Source: an uncultured Clostridium sp.
Lineage (GTDB): Bacteria; Bacillota; Clostridia; Clostridiales; Clostridiaceae
Length of the DNA stretch: 18,932 bases
Assembly (NCBI GenBank): GCA_934755305.1
Contig: CAKVLD010000055.1
Span: 1 to 18,932 of the forward strand
Direction: 5' to 3'
The notes under the pieces are model-generated. The model worked only from the letters and a program-made list of their open reading frames with translations. It ran no database searches and had not been told where the DNA came from. The translations under genes and the position numbers were made by a program. Numbering within the stretch: position 1 is the stretch's first letter; each line of letters starts with the position of its first letter. Shown here piece by piece: positions 5,909 to 13,721 of this stretch.

Positions 5909-7109
5909 AACACCAAATTCTAACAGAAAACATATAGTTATTTTTGGAAAGACTAATTCAGGAAAGTCATCTTTAATAAATAAGTTAGTAGGACAAGAAG
6001 TATCTATAGTTTCAGAGGAAAAAGGAACTACAACAGATCCTGTTCAAAAAGCTATGGAACTTATTCCAGTTGGACCAGTGCTTTTTATTGATACTGCTGG
6101 AATTAAAGATACGAGTACATTAGGGAATCTTCGTGTTAATAAAACTTATGAATTTATGAAAAGAGCTGATATGGGGCTTTATATAATGGATATTAATGAT
6201 ATTGATATTAAATCTTATAAGGAAACTCTAAGTGAGTTCAAAAGGTACAATATACCGCATATTTTGATAGTTAATAAAGTGGATACTCTATCTAAAGAAC
6301 TATTAGAAGATAAGAAAAAACAGTTACAATCGCAAGAATTAAATCCAATATTTATTTCAACCATTTCAAATATAGGAATAGATTCTTTAAAAGAAAAATT
6401 AATAAAAGAATTAGGAGAAGATAACGAATTACCTATAGTAGGTGATTTGTTATCCTATGGTTCTAGAGTTATTTTAGTAGTTCCAGTAGATTCTGAGGCT
6501 CCAAAAGGTAGATTAATCCTTCCTCAAGTACAATGTATAAGAGATTGTTTAGATCATGGAATAAAAAGTTATGTAGTAAGAGATACTGAGCTAGAAGATG
6601 CATTAAAAGAAATCAAAGATGTAGATTTAGTAATTACTGACTCACAAGCATTTAAGAAAGTTGATGAAATAGTTCCAAAGAATATAAAATTAACTAGTTT
6701 TTCTATGTTATTTGCTAGACAAAAAGGAAATATTCATGACTTTTTAGATGGAGTACAAGCTGTTAGAAATTTGCAAGAAAATGATAAGATTTTAATATCA
6801 GAATGTTGTACACATAATGTATCACATGAAGATATAGGTAGGGTTAAAATTCCAAGGTTATTAGAAAAATATATAGGTGCCAAAGTTAATATAGATTATA
6901 AGGTTGGATATGATTTCCCAGATAATATAAGTCAATATAAACTTGTAATTCATTGTGGTGCTTGTATGGTTAATAGAAAAACAGTATTAAATAGAATAAA
7001 TGAATGTAAAAATAAAAAAGTACCTATTACTAATTATGGGGTAATACTTTCTTTTTTAACTAATACTCTAGATAGAAGTAGAGTAATATTTAATAATTTT
7101 AAATACTAA
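5901..7109 (+). CDS. hydF: [FeFe]-hydrogenase maturation GTPase/scaffold HydF
   Basis: 402 aa. An N-terminal Era-like GTPase has the P-loop GKTNSGKS (16-23), a Thr-rich switch I (GTTTDP, 42-47), DTAG (64-67) and NKVD (125-128). A middle dimerisation region follows, then a C-terminal [4Fe-4S] domain with C303-x-H305 and HCGAC (351-355), the CxH...HCxxC pattern specific to HydF. HydF is the scaffold that carries the 2Fe precursor made by HydE and HydG and transfers it to the hydrogenase HydA. The ATG overlaps the end of hydE by 8 bp, with GGGAGG just upstream inside hydE. hydG and structural hydrogenase genes are not in this window, as is common in clostridia, where maturation genes are scattered. 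After the stop there is an AT-rich gap and the next promoter. Confidence 0.96.
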   Translation: MNKTPNSNRKHIVIFGKTNSGKSSLINKLVGQEVSIVSEEKGTTTDPVQKAMELIPVGPVLFIDTAGIKDTSTLGNLRVNKTYEFMKRADMGLYIMDINDIDIKSYKETLSEFKRYNIPHILIVNKVDTLSKELLEDKKKQLQSQELNPIFISTISNIGIDSLKEKLIKELGEDNELPIVGDLLSYGSRVILVVPVDSEAPKGRLILPQVQCIRDCLDHGIKSYVVRDTELEDALKEIKDVDLVITDSQAFKKVDEIVPKNIKLTSFSMLFARQKGNIHDFLDGVQAVRNLQENDKILISECCTHNVSHEDIGRVKIPRLLEKYIGAKVNIDYKVGYDFPDNISQYKLVIHCGACMVNRKTVLNRINECKNKKVPITNYGVILSFLTNTLDRSRVIFNNFKY

Positions 7110-7205
7110 AAGATATATATAAGTAATAATGTGTTGTGAATATTTTTCGTCTAATTTAATAAATATAATGAAAAGAATAAAAATATTTAATTTAGTTCAA
7201 TATAT

Positions 7206-7234
7206 TTATAAAATAAAACATTTTATGGTATAAT
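7206..7234 (+). promoter_or_regulatory. Candidate extended -10 promoter for cls
   Basis: TG-G-TATAAT (7226-7234) is an extended -10 element. A weak -35 (TTATAA, 7206-7211) lies 17 bp upstream. The start codon at 7264 follows after 29 bp with AGGAG in between. Confidence 0.55.
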
Positions 7235-7263
7235 AAAAAAATAATGTAAAAATAGGAGACAAC

Positions 7264-8799
7264 ATGCAAAGATTTTTAAAATTACTATTTAGTAGATTAT
7301 CAATAACAGCTATATTAATTATACTTCAAATTAGCATTTTAGTTGTTTGGATATGGAATTTGAGTGAAGATTTCATATATTTGTATACATTTTCGCTAAT
7401 AATTGGGTTGATAATGACTATATATATTGTAAGTAGACCAGATAATCCATCTTTTAAATTAGCATGGATTATACCAATATTATTATTTCCTATATTGGGT
7501 ATATTGTTATATGTATTTTTTGGTGGCAATAAAATAGGTAAGAGATTAAAAAAAAGAATTGAATTGTATTACTATGAAACTTTAGATTATTTAAAACAAG
7601 ATGAAGATATAATCAATGAAATAGAAGAAAAAGATAAAGTAATAGCAAATCAAGTAAAGTACATAAGTAATTTATCTACTTATCCAATATATAAAAATAC
7701 ATCAAGTAAATATTTATCACCAGGAGAAGAATTTTATAGACACTTAATTTATGAGTTAAAAAAAGCTAAAAAATTTATATTTTTAGAGTATTTTATTATT
7801 GAAGAAGGTTTTATGTGGAATAACATCCTAGAACTTTTGGTTGATAAAGTAAAAGAAGGAGTAGAGGTTAGAGTAATATATGATGATGTTGGATGTGCTC
7901 AAACTTTACCTAAAAATTACAATGAAAAACTTAATAATTTAGGAATTAAAGCTTTAGTATTTAATCAGATGATACCAGTTTTATCTGCAGTATTAAATAA
8001 TAGAGATCATAGAAAAATAGTTGTAATTGATGGTAATACTGCTTTTACAGGTGGAATAAATTTAGCAGATGAATATATCAACAAAATAGTTAGATTTGGT
8101 CATTGGAAAGATTCTACTATTATGATTAAAGGTGAAGCGGTATGGAGTTTTACTATGATGTTTTTAGAAGTTTGGACCTTTACTACAAATCAAAAAGAAG
8201 ATTATGAAAAATATAAATTTGTTAATAAAACAAATAAAAGAAAAATAGATGATGGTTATGTACAACCTTATGGAGATAGCCCGTATAATAATGAATTAAT
8301 TGGCGAAAATGTTTATCTTAATATAATAAATAAAGCTCGGGATTATGTATATATATGTACACCTTATTTAATTATTGATAATGAATTAGTTACAGCATTA
8401 ACGTTAGCAGCCAAAAGTGGAGTAGATGTTAGAATAATAACACCTCATATTGAGGATAAATGGTATATTCATATTGTTACAAGAGCTTATTATGCTCAAC
8501 TTATTAAATATGGTGTTAAAATCTATGAGTATACACCTGGTTTTATACATTCTAAAACTTTTGTAAGTGATGATGACATTGCAACAGTTGGAACTATTAA
8601 TCTTGATTATAGAAGTTTATATTTACATTTTGAATGTGGTGTATTTCTATATAAGACTAGTTCAGTTAACGAGATTAAAAAAGATTTTCAAAATATAATA
8701 AAAGTAAGTGAAGAAATAACTATTGAAGATACTAAGAAGGTAAAGTGGTCTAATAGATTTCTAAGATCAATAATAAGATTATTTGCTCCATTACTTTAA
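7264..8799 (+). CDS. cls: Cardiolipin synthase (phospholipase D superfamily)
   Basis: 511-aa membrane enzyme. Two N-terminal membrane helices (about residues 12-30 and 35-57, with a third hydrophobic stretch near 68-87 ending in FFGG) precede two phospholipase D domains. The catalytic HxKxxxxD motifs are HRKIVVID (H249, K251, D256) followed by GGINLADEY, and HSKTFVSD (H429, K431, D436) followed by GTINLDYRS. This is the bacterial cardiolipin synthase arrangement and length: two phosphatidylglycerol molecules are condensed to cardiolipin and glycerol at the cytoplasmic membrane. ATG at 7264 with AGGAG at 7254-7258. It has its own extended -10 promoter upstream and a strong terminator downstream, so it appears to be a single-gene unit unrelated to hydF. 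Clostridia often have several cls paralogs; which one this is cannot be told. Confidence 0.93.
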   Translation: MQRFLKLLFSRLSITAILIILQISILVVWIWNLSEDFIYLYTFSLIIGLIMTIYIVSRPDNPSFKLAWIIPILLFPILGILLYVFFGGNKIGKRLKKRIELYYYETLDYLKQDEDIINEIEEKDKVIANQVKYISNLSTYPIYKNTSSKYLSPGEEFYRHLIYELKKAKKFIFLEYFIIEEGFMWNNILELLVDKVKEGVEVRVIYDDVGCAQTLPKNYNEKLNNLGIKALVFNQMIPVLSAVLNNRDHRKIVVIDGNTAFTGGINLADEYINKIVRFGHWKDSTIMIKGEAVWSFTMMFLEVWTFTTNQKEDYEKYKFVNKTNKRKIDDGYVQPYGDSPYNNELIGENVYLNIINKARDYVYICTPYLIIDNELVTALTLAAKSGVDVRIITPHIEDKWYIHIVTRAYYAQLIKYGVKIYEYTPGFIHSKTFVSDDDIATVGTINLDYRSLYLHFECGVFLYKTSSVNEIKKDFQNIIKVSEEITIEDTKKVKWSNRFLRSIIRLFAPLL

Positions 8800-8811
8800 T
8801 TTTAGTAATTT

Positions 8812-8847
8812 AGGCCAGAAGGTAATATATTTATTCTGGTCTTTTTT
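8812..8847 (+). terminator. Intrinsic terminator after cls
   Basis: AGGCCAGAA (8812-8820) pairs with TTCTGGTCT (8834-8842), 9 bp with one G-U pair, followed by six T. It lies 12 bp after the cls stop. Confidence 0.9.
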
Positions 8848-8859
8848 GTATAATTATAC

Positions 8860-8889
8860 TTGTTTTCTATTATAAATATGTTTTATAAT
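8860..8889 (+). promoter_or_regulatory. Candidate sigma-A promoter for the gene at 8930
   Basis: TTGTTT (8860-8865), 18-bp spacer, TATAAT (8884-8889), placed between the cls terminator and the ribosome-binding site of the next gene. Confidence 0.45.
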
Positions 8890-8929
8890 TTCAATTAGGA
8901 TAAAAGCAGAGCAGTAGAGGAGAAATGTT

Positions 8930-10231
8930 ATGAAGAGTAAGTATATGATTATAATTTCATTTGATGCTGTTTCATCTACAGATATAGATGTTTTGAAAGA
9001 GATGCCTAATTTTGAAAATATTATAAAACGGGGTTCTGTAATAAAAAATGTTAAAAGTGTTTATCCAAGTCTTACTTATCCAGCACATACTACTATAGTA
9101 ACTGGGAAATATCCTAAAAATCATGGAATAATTGATAATACTATATTTAAAGCAGGAGATTTAAATCCTAATTGGTACTGGTTTAGAAAGCATATAAAAG
9201 GAGATACAATTTATGATTTAGTTCGAAAAAAAGGGCTTACAACATGTTCACTTTTATGGCCTGTTACTGGGAAAAGTAAAGTTAATTATAATTTGCCTGA
9301 GATTTTTCCGTGTAAAAGATATCAAAATCAATTAATAATGTCTTTGTTTGCTGGATCACCTATTTATGAGTATGTATTAAATAAAAAATTTGGACATATA
9401 AGAAAAGGAATTACACAACCAGCTTTAGATGATTTTGTTTTAGAATGTGCAAAATATACTATTGAAAAATATAGTCCCAATCTAATGCTTATACATTTTA
9501 CTGATGTTGATACTAATAGACATTTATATGGATATAATGGAACAGTAGCAAGAAAGGCATTATATAGGCATGATAAAAGGTTGGGAGAAATAATAAATTC
9601 TCTTAAGAAAAAAGGCATATATGAAGATACGGATATAGTTGCTTTGGGAGATCATAGTGTTATTGATGTAGATAAATATATAAAGATAAATAGTATATTT
9701 AAAGAAAAGGGATATATACAAATTAATAAATATAATAAAGTTTGTGATTATGATGCATATTGTAAAAGTTTAGATGGTTCAGCATATGTATATTTAAATG
9801 GAAATAATAAAAATTCCTTGGAAAGAGAAGTTTATAATTTATTAGATTCACTAAAAGATAAATATGATTATGCTATTGAAGAAATTTTAGATAAAGAAGA
9901 AATAATGAGAAGAGGTTGCAACGCAAATGCTAGCTTTATGATAGAAGCTAAAAGAGGTTATTATTTTGTAGATGATATAGAAGGTGAATTTTTAGAAGAA
10001 GTAGATAAAAAGGATATAGGAATAATTAATCATAGATATAAAGGAATGCATGGATATTCTCCTTTTAAAGATGAGTATGGAACATTTTTTATTGGATTTG
10101 GTAAAGATTTTAAAGAAGGTATTGTTCTAGAATCAGGGGAGTTAATAAATCATGGTCCTACCTTGGCAAAAGTGTTGGATATTGATTTAAAAAATGTTGA
10201 TGGAAAAGTAATAAATGAAATAATAAGATAG
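8930..10231 (+). CDS. Alkaline phosphatase-superfamily nucleotide pyrophosphatase/phosphodiesterase (ENPP-like)
   Basis: 433-aa enzyme of the type I phosphodiesterase/nucleotide pyrophosphatase family. Metal and catalytic signatures are in order: D12 (ISFDAVS), nucleophile T49 in YPSLTYPAHTT with TGKYPKNHGI after it, D194 and H198 in DVDTNRH, D241-H242 in GDHS, and H374 in KGMHGYSP. The family uses two zinc-type ions and an active-site Thr to hydrolyse phosphodiester or phosphoanhydride bonds. The substrate cannot be predicted. There is no signal peptide or membrane helix, so the protein is likely cytosolic, unlike most characterised ENPP enzymes. ATG at 8930 is preceded by GAGGAG. A promoter-like TTGTTT-18-TATAAT upstream and a hairpin at 10230-10257 bracket it as a single-gene unit. 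Confidence 0.85.
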   Translation: MKSKYMIIISFDAVSSTDIDVLKEMPNFENIIKRGSVIKNVKSVYPSLTYPAHTTIVTGKYPKNHGIIDNTIFKAGDLNPNWYWFRKHIKGDTIYDLVRKKGLTTCSLLWPVTGKSKVNYNLPEIFPCKRYQNQLIMSLFAGSPIYEYVLNKKFGHIRKGITQPALDDFVLECAKYTIEKYSPNLMLIHFTDVDTNRHLYGYNGTVARKALYRHDKRLGEIINSLKKKGIYEDTDIVALGDHSVIDVDKYIKINSIFKEKGYIQINKYNKVCDYDAYCKSLDGSAYVYLNGNNKNSLEREVYNLLDSLKDKYDYAIEEILDKEEIMRRGCNANASFMIEAKRGYYFVDDIEGEFLEEVDKKDIGIINHRYKGMHGYSPFKDEYGTFFIGFGKDFKEGIVLESGELINHGPTLAKVLDIDLKNVDGKVINEIIR

Positions 10232-10265
10232 GCATAGAGGGGTTAGCTTCTATGCCTTAAGTTTT
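10230..10265 (+). terminator. Hairpin terminator after the phosphodiesterase gene
   Basis: AGGCATAGA (10230-10238) pairs exactly with TCTATGCCT (10249-10257). The stem starts within the stop codon. The T tract is weak (TAAGTTTT), so termination may be partial. Confidence 0.65.
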
Positions 10266-10390
10266 GGTTATGAAAATGAATTATACAAATAACATATTTA
10301 ATATGCCATTGTAAACGTATTACTATGTAATGTTATCATAGATAGAATAAAAAGTCTACAATAAATATAACAAAATTTTAGATTATTATG

Positions 10391-10419
10391 TTGATAATTA
10401 TATAAAAATTATTTATAAT
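10391..10419 (+). promoter_or_regulatory. Sigma-A promoter for the ComEC-like hydrolase gene
   Basis: TTGATA (10391-10396), exactly 17 bp, TATAAT (10414-10419). This is a near-consensus promoter 34 bp upstream of the TTG start. The same hexamers and spacing recur before the pseudouridine synthase gene at 17394. Confidence 0.7.
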
Positions 10420-10452
10420 GTAAAATCAGATACAAATTTAGGAGGTATAATT

Positions 10453-11406
10453 TTGGCAAATACAGATTTTACTAAAAAGTTAAATTCTGAATATAGAAAA
10501 TCCATGAGAAAGAATAAAGGAAATAAGAAAGTACAAATTTTAATAACTATAATTTTTCTTATTATTGGAGCTTGTGGTTATGTATTTGGAGATGATTTTT
10601 TTAGCTCAAAAGGTTCTTCAAATTTAAATGGAGAAGTAAATGGAGTAGCTGAGATTCATTATTTAGATGTTGGACAAGGTGATGCTATCTATATAAAAGC
10701 TAATAATAAAGATATTCTTATAGATGCAGGTCCTAAAAGTGATTCAGAAAAATTAATGACTCAATTAAAAAAATTAAATATCGATGATTTCGAAATAGTT
10801 ATAGCTACACATCCTCATGAAGACCATATTGGAGGAATGACAGAAGTATTTAAATTGTATGATGTTAAATCTTTTTATATGTCTGATAAAACACATACTA
10901 CTAAGACATTTACAAATATGATGAAAGCAGTTTCTGATGAAGGATTAAAAGTTAATATATTAAAATCAGGTGATTATATTGATCTTGGTGGTGGAGCACG
11001 TTTTGATGTTTATTCACCAATTGGGAAAAACTACGAAGAATTAAATGATTATTCTCCTATAATGAAATTAACTTATGGTAATAATAAGTTTATGTTTACT
11101 GGAGATGCAGAAGTATTATCAGAAGAAGAGGTATTAAGCAAATATTCTGCTTCTGAACTAAAATCTGATGTTCTTAAGGTTGGACATCATGGGTCGACAA
11201 CTTCTACATCTGATGCGTTTTTAGACGCTGTAAATCCGACTTATGCTGTTATAAGTTTAGGTGTTGATAATTCTTATGGACATCCTCATAAGGAAATAAT
11301 AAATAAACTTAATAATAGTAAAATTAAAACATATAGAACTGATCTTTCAGGACAAATTACTATAACTAGTGATGGTAATAACATAGATATATTAACAGAA
11401 AAATAA
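10453..11406 (+). CDS. Membrane-anchored ComEC/Rec2-like metallo-beta-lactamase-fold hydrolase
   Basis: 317 aa. After a basic N-terminus, a hydrophobic segment (about 27-46) anchors the protein. It contains LIIGAC (C41), which resembles a lipobox, although the preceding 25-residue charged region is long for a lipoprotein. The rest is a metallo-beta-lactamase fold: FLDVGQGD-like start (LDVGQGDA, 71-78), the metal motif THPHEDH (H120, H122, D124, H125), GD at 217-218, and GHHGS (244-248). The final YGHPHKE (275-281) is typical of the catalytic domain of ComEC, the competence DNA channel protein. Stand-alone versions lack the ComEC transmembrane channel and are thought to be extracytoplasmic phosphodiesterases or nucleases; the substrate is unknown. 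The start is TTG with GGAGGT at 10441-10446, 6 nt upstream. It has its own promoter and terminator. Confidence 0.85.
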   Translation: MANTDFTKKLNSEYRKSMRKNKGNKKVQILITIIFLIIGACGYVFGDDFFSSKGSSNLNGEVNGVAEIHYLDVGQGDAIYIKANNKDILIDAGPKSDSEKLMTQLKKLNIDDFEIVIATHPHEDHIGGMTEVFKLYDVKSFYMSDKTHTTKTFTNMMKAVSDEGLKVNILKSGDYIDLGGGARFDVYSPIGKNYEELNDYSPIMKLTYGNNKFMFTGDAEVLSEEEVLSKYSASELKSDVLKVGHHGSTTSTSDAFLDAVNPTYAVISLGVDNSYGHPHKEIINKLNNSKIKTYRTDLSGQITITSDGNNIDILTEK

Positions 11407-11410
11407 AAAT

Positions 11411-11452
11411 GGCTAGGTGTTCTAACTAAAAAGGAATACCTAGCTGTTTTTA
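11411..11452. terminator. Bidirectional terminator between convergent genes
   Basis: GCTAGGTGTTC (11412-11422) pairs with GAATACCTAGC (11434-11444), 11 bp with one G-U pair. Plus-strand T run follows at 11446-11451; the minus-strand side also runs into T-rich sequence. It separates the stops at 11406 (plus) and 11458 (minus). Confidence 0.9.
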
Positions 11453-11457
11453 TGTTA

Positions 11458-11949
11458 TTAAATTTGCTTAAATTTTTTAATACATAGGCTTATAATTAAT
11501 GTTAAGACATAATCATAAATTGCAAAACCTAATTGTGCCCCTAAAAAGATTATATAAATAGGTAAATTGCTAAACATATTAGTAATTATATTAGACATCA
11601 ATAAAATAATTGAAAATAATAATGTATTAAAAAATATGAATTTTAATAATATTTCTAGTTTTATATTGTTTACTTTTTCAATAAAGAATTTTATTAAACC
11701 ATATATGCCAAAGAAACAAGTGTAAAGTACTGCATAATTAATAGGAATTATAAAGAAACTAATTATAGATGTACCTAAATATACTAATATAGATGTTTTA
11801 ATATTACTTCTTATAATGCAAATAGGAATAATACAAGAAGCTAAAGTGAGTAGGGATAATGTATTTATAGGAATTATTGTGGTTAAGTATAAAATAATAA
11901 TACCCAAACCAACCATTATCCCCCCAAAGGTAATATCTTTAGTTTTCAT
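11458..11949 (-). CDS. Small polytopic membrane protein, possibly S-component-like
   Basis: 163 aa, almost entirely hydrophobic, with about five or six predicted helices and a basic C-terminus (KKFKQI). The N-terminal KDITFGGIMVGLG followed by a helix ending near a Pro (TTIIPIN) is reminiscent of substrate-binding S components of ECF vitamin transporters, but I see no family-specific motif. No ECF ATPase or EcfT gene is in the window, so this stays tentative. The ATG has an AGGGGG-type Shine-Dalgarno about 8 nt upstream. The gene begins 29 bp after the J-domain gene on the same strand and is the last member of the minus-strand cluster 13597-11458, ending at a bidirectional terminator. Co-transcription with the J-domain protein is likely; a functional link is not shown. 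Confidence 0.55.
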   Translation of the reverse strand: MKTKDITFGGIMVGLGIIILYLTTIIPINTLSLLTLASCIIPICIIRSNIKTSILVYLGTSIISFFIIPINYAVLYTCFFGIYGLIKFFIEKVNNIKLEILLKFIFFNTLLFSIILLMSNIITNMFSNLPIYIIFLGAQLGFAIYDYVLTLIISLCIKKFKQI

Positions 11950-11978
11950 TTCAAATTCCCCCTTTTTATATTATGTTT

Positions 11979-12602
11979 CTAGCAACAGCCTATCAAATCT
12001 CCACCCATACATTCACACATACTATCTAAACACCATAAATTGATACAACAATCTAAAGCATTATTAGTATTATTCATTGTTCTATAAGGAGTCTGATAGT
12101 TGTTTGTTCTAGATTGCATTTGATTTAGAGTTTGTCTATATTCAAAATTATTTGGGTCCATATTAACTGCTGTTCTTACATTTTGCAGAGCTGAATCATA
12201 CCATCCTTTTTGTAAGTGAACCACCCCTGTTAAATAGTACCATTCAGGAGTTCTAGAATTCACTCTATTTAATATATTCTCTGCACCTCGAATATCTCTT
12301 CGTTGAATACAAGATCTAACTTGTGCAAAATCTTCGGAATAATTTCCGTAATTATAATTTGAATTATTATTTGTATTTGATGAATATGAATTATTGTTTG
12401 AATATGACCCATTATTATTGTTTCCATTAGATAACATATTATAAGCTTCATTAATTTCTGCAAGTTTTTCTTGAGCTAAATTTTGTAATGGGTTATCCGA
12501 AAATTGATCTGGATGGTATTGTTTAACTAATTTTCTATAAGCACTTTTAATTTCTTCTTGTGAAGCACCTGGGCTAATACCTAAAACTTCATATGGATTC
12601 AT
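11979..12602 (-). CDS. J-domain protein with TPR-like middle and Cys-rich tail
   Basis: 207 aa. Residues 1-65 form a DnaJ J-domain (MNPYEVLGISPGAS, helix II AYRKLVKQYH, HPD at 30-32, then AEINEAYNML), the part that stimulates ATP hydrolysis by DnaK. An Asn/Ser/Tyr-rich low-complexity linker follows (about 66-95), then a helical TPR-like region (about 98-160: RRDIRGAENIL, WYYLTGVVHLQKGWYDSALQNVRTAVNMDPNN). The last 23 residues hold seven cysteines (C185, C186, C191, C196, C198, C206, C207) around WCLDSMCECMGGDLIGCC, suggesting metal binding or membrane association. It lacks the G/F and zinc-finger regions of DnaJ itself. I start at the ATG at 12602, using GGAAG about 11 nt upstream; the frame continues to a TTG at 12623, which lies before that Shine-Dalgarno. 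It follows the DUF5685 gene by 110 bp and probably shares its transcript. Confidence 0.8.
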   Translation of the reverse strand: MNPYEVLGISPGASQEEIKSAYRKLVKQYHPDQFSDNPLQNLAQEKLAEINEAYNMLSNGNNNNGSYSNNNSYSSNTNNNSNYNYGNYSEDFAQVRSCIQRRDIRGAENILNRVNSRTPEWYYLTGVVHLQKGWYDSALQNVRTAVNMDPNNFEYRQTLNQMQSRTNNYQTPYRTMNNTNNALDCCINLWCLDSMCECMGGDLIGCC

Positions 12603-12712
12603 CTTTATGTCACTTCCTTTCAAATTGAAATAGATTTAAAATATATCTATTTATAATGAATTATAAAGGTTTTCCTTAATTAATTCAATAAATCTAATTT
12701 AAGTATATATAA

Positions 12713-13597
12713 TTATTTTGTCATATTTGTGCCAATGGATATTCTTTTGTACTTGTCCATCATTCCTAACGTTATAATATTCTCTAATATTTCTCTATTT
12801 TTTAGTAGGTTAAGATTAGCTAATTCTTCTTGACATGTACATGCACAATTTAAAATGCTAAATTCTATTCTTTCTTTAATATTTTTAAAGAATTTATCAT
12901 AAGGTAGATTATCAGTGTTATATAAATAATTAATAGGATTAAACTTACCTTTTTCCATATCCTCCTTTAAATCATCTAAGGCATCCACTAAGTAAATCCA
13001 TTTTCCAAGAGAATATCCTAAATTATAAAGTGTATATCTTGTATAATCAGAATCATTTATAATTTCTTTAGGATATAATTCTAATATCTTACCAACTATA
13101 ATACTAAAGGGATCACAAATCTCATCAATTGATGTGAAATTTTTAGTATTTTCTAAAATATTAAGTTTATTTAAGTTTTCTTTTATGATTTCATTTATAT
13201 GTAATATATTTTTATCAAATTTGTGTTTATAAGTAGATAGGCCTAAAGCTAATGTTTTACTCTTCAAATCTTTATTATCATTTACGTCATCGAGTAATTT
13301 AAAATATACTAAAGAAACATTCATGTTAGCAGCATAATCAATAGCATCATTATCAAAGATAACAGGCTTTTTTGTAGATGGATGAGCTAAGCATCTTTTT
13401 TGCTTTGCTATTATGTTAGAGGAAGATATTCCGTCTAATAATAATGCTAAAAAAGTCATATCATAATTTAATGTTAGTCTTGGGATATTTCCAAATTGTT
13501 TTTTTATACTAAAACATACTCCACAATAGTATGCTTTAAATTCTGTGTATTCTCTAACCTTTAATTCAGGCTTTAATGGAGTAACATAACCAAACAT
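12713..13597 (-). CDS. DUF5685 family protein
   Basis: 294 aa, mostly alpha-helical, soluble. The N-terminus MFGYVTPLKPELKVREY and the YYCGVC pair (C25, C28) are hallmarks of the DUF5685 family, as is RCLAHP (C69, H72); these residues could bind a metal. Two acidic clusters are notable: LLDDVND (D103, D104, D107, a DDxxD spacing) and YLVDALDDLKED (D205, D209, D213), about 100 residues apart, recalling the metal-diphosphate motifs of all-alpha isoprenoid synthases. That parallel is my inference; the family function is unknown. CACTC (251-255) adds three cysteines. The ATG at 13597 has AAGGAG at good spacing. It is the first gene of a minus-strand cluster with the J-domain gene and a membrane protein, and is divergent from the gene at 13722. 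Confidence 0.8.
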   Translation of the reverse strand: MFGYVTPLKPELKVREYTEFKAYYCGVCFSIKKQFGNIPRLTLNYDMTFLALLLDGISSSNIIAKQKRCLAHPSTKKPVIFDNDAIDYAANMNVSLVYFKLLDDVNDNKDLKSKTLALGLSTYKHKFDKNILHINEIIKENLNKLNILENTKNFTSIDEICDPFSIIVGKILELYPKEIINDSDYTRYTLYNLGYSLGKWIYLVDALDDLKEDMEKGKFNPINYLYNTDNLPYDKFFKNIKERIEFSILNCACTCQEELANLNLLKNREILENIITLGMMDKYKRISIGTNMTK

Positions 13598-13721
13598 AAA
13601 AACTCTCCTTAATTTTTGTTATACCTATTATACATAAAAAAATAGTAAAATACTACGAGTATTTATTGTCTTTTTGTTGATACTATTTATGTACTAAGTC
13701 TATATGGAAAGGGTGATTCAT

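Noticed and set aside
5542..5916. Open minus-strand frame of 124 codons inside hydE
   Set aside because: It lies wholly opposite the conserved C-terminal half of HydE, lacks a convincing ribosome-binding site, and its composition is that of a complementary-strand shadow.
10453..10578. Firm lipoprotein call from LIIGAC
   Set aside because: The charged region before the hydrophobic core is about 25 residues, longer than usual, and Gly at -2 is not ideal, so a simple membrane anchor is equally likely.
11816..12043. Plus-strand frame of 75 codons spanning two minus-strand genes
   Set aside because: It overlaps the starts and ends of two well-supported genes on the other strand and has no Shine-Dalgarno or protein-like motif.
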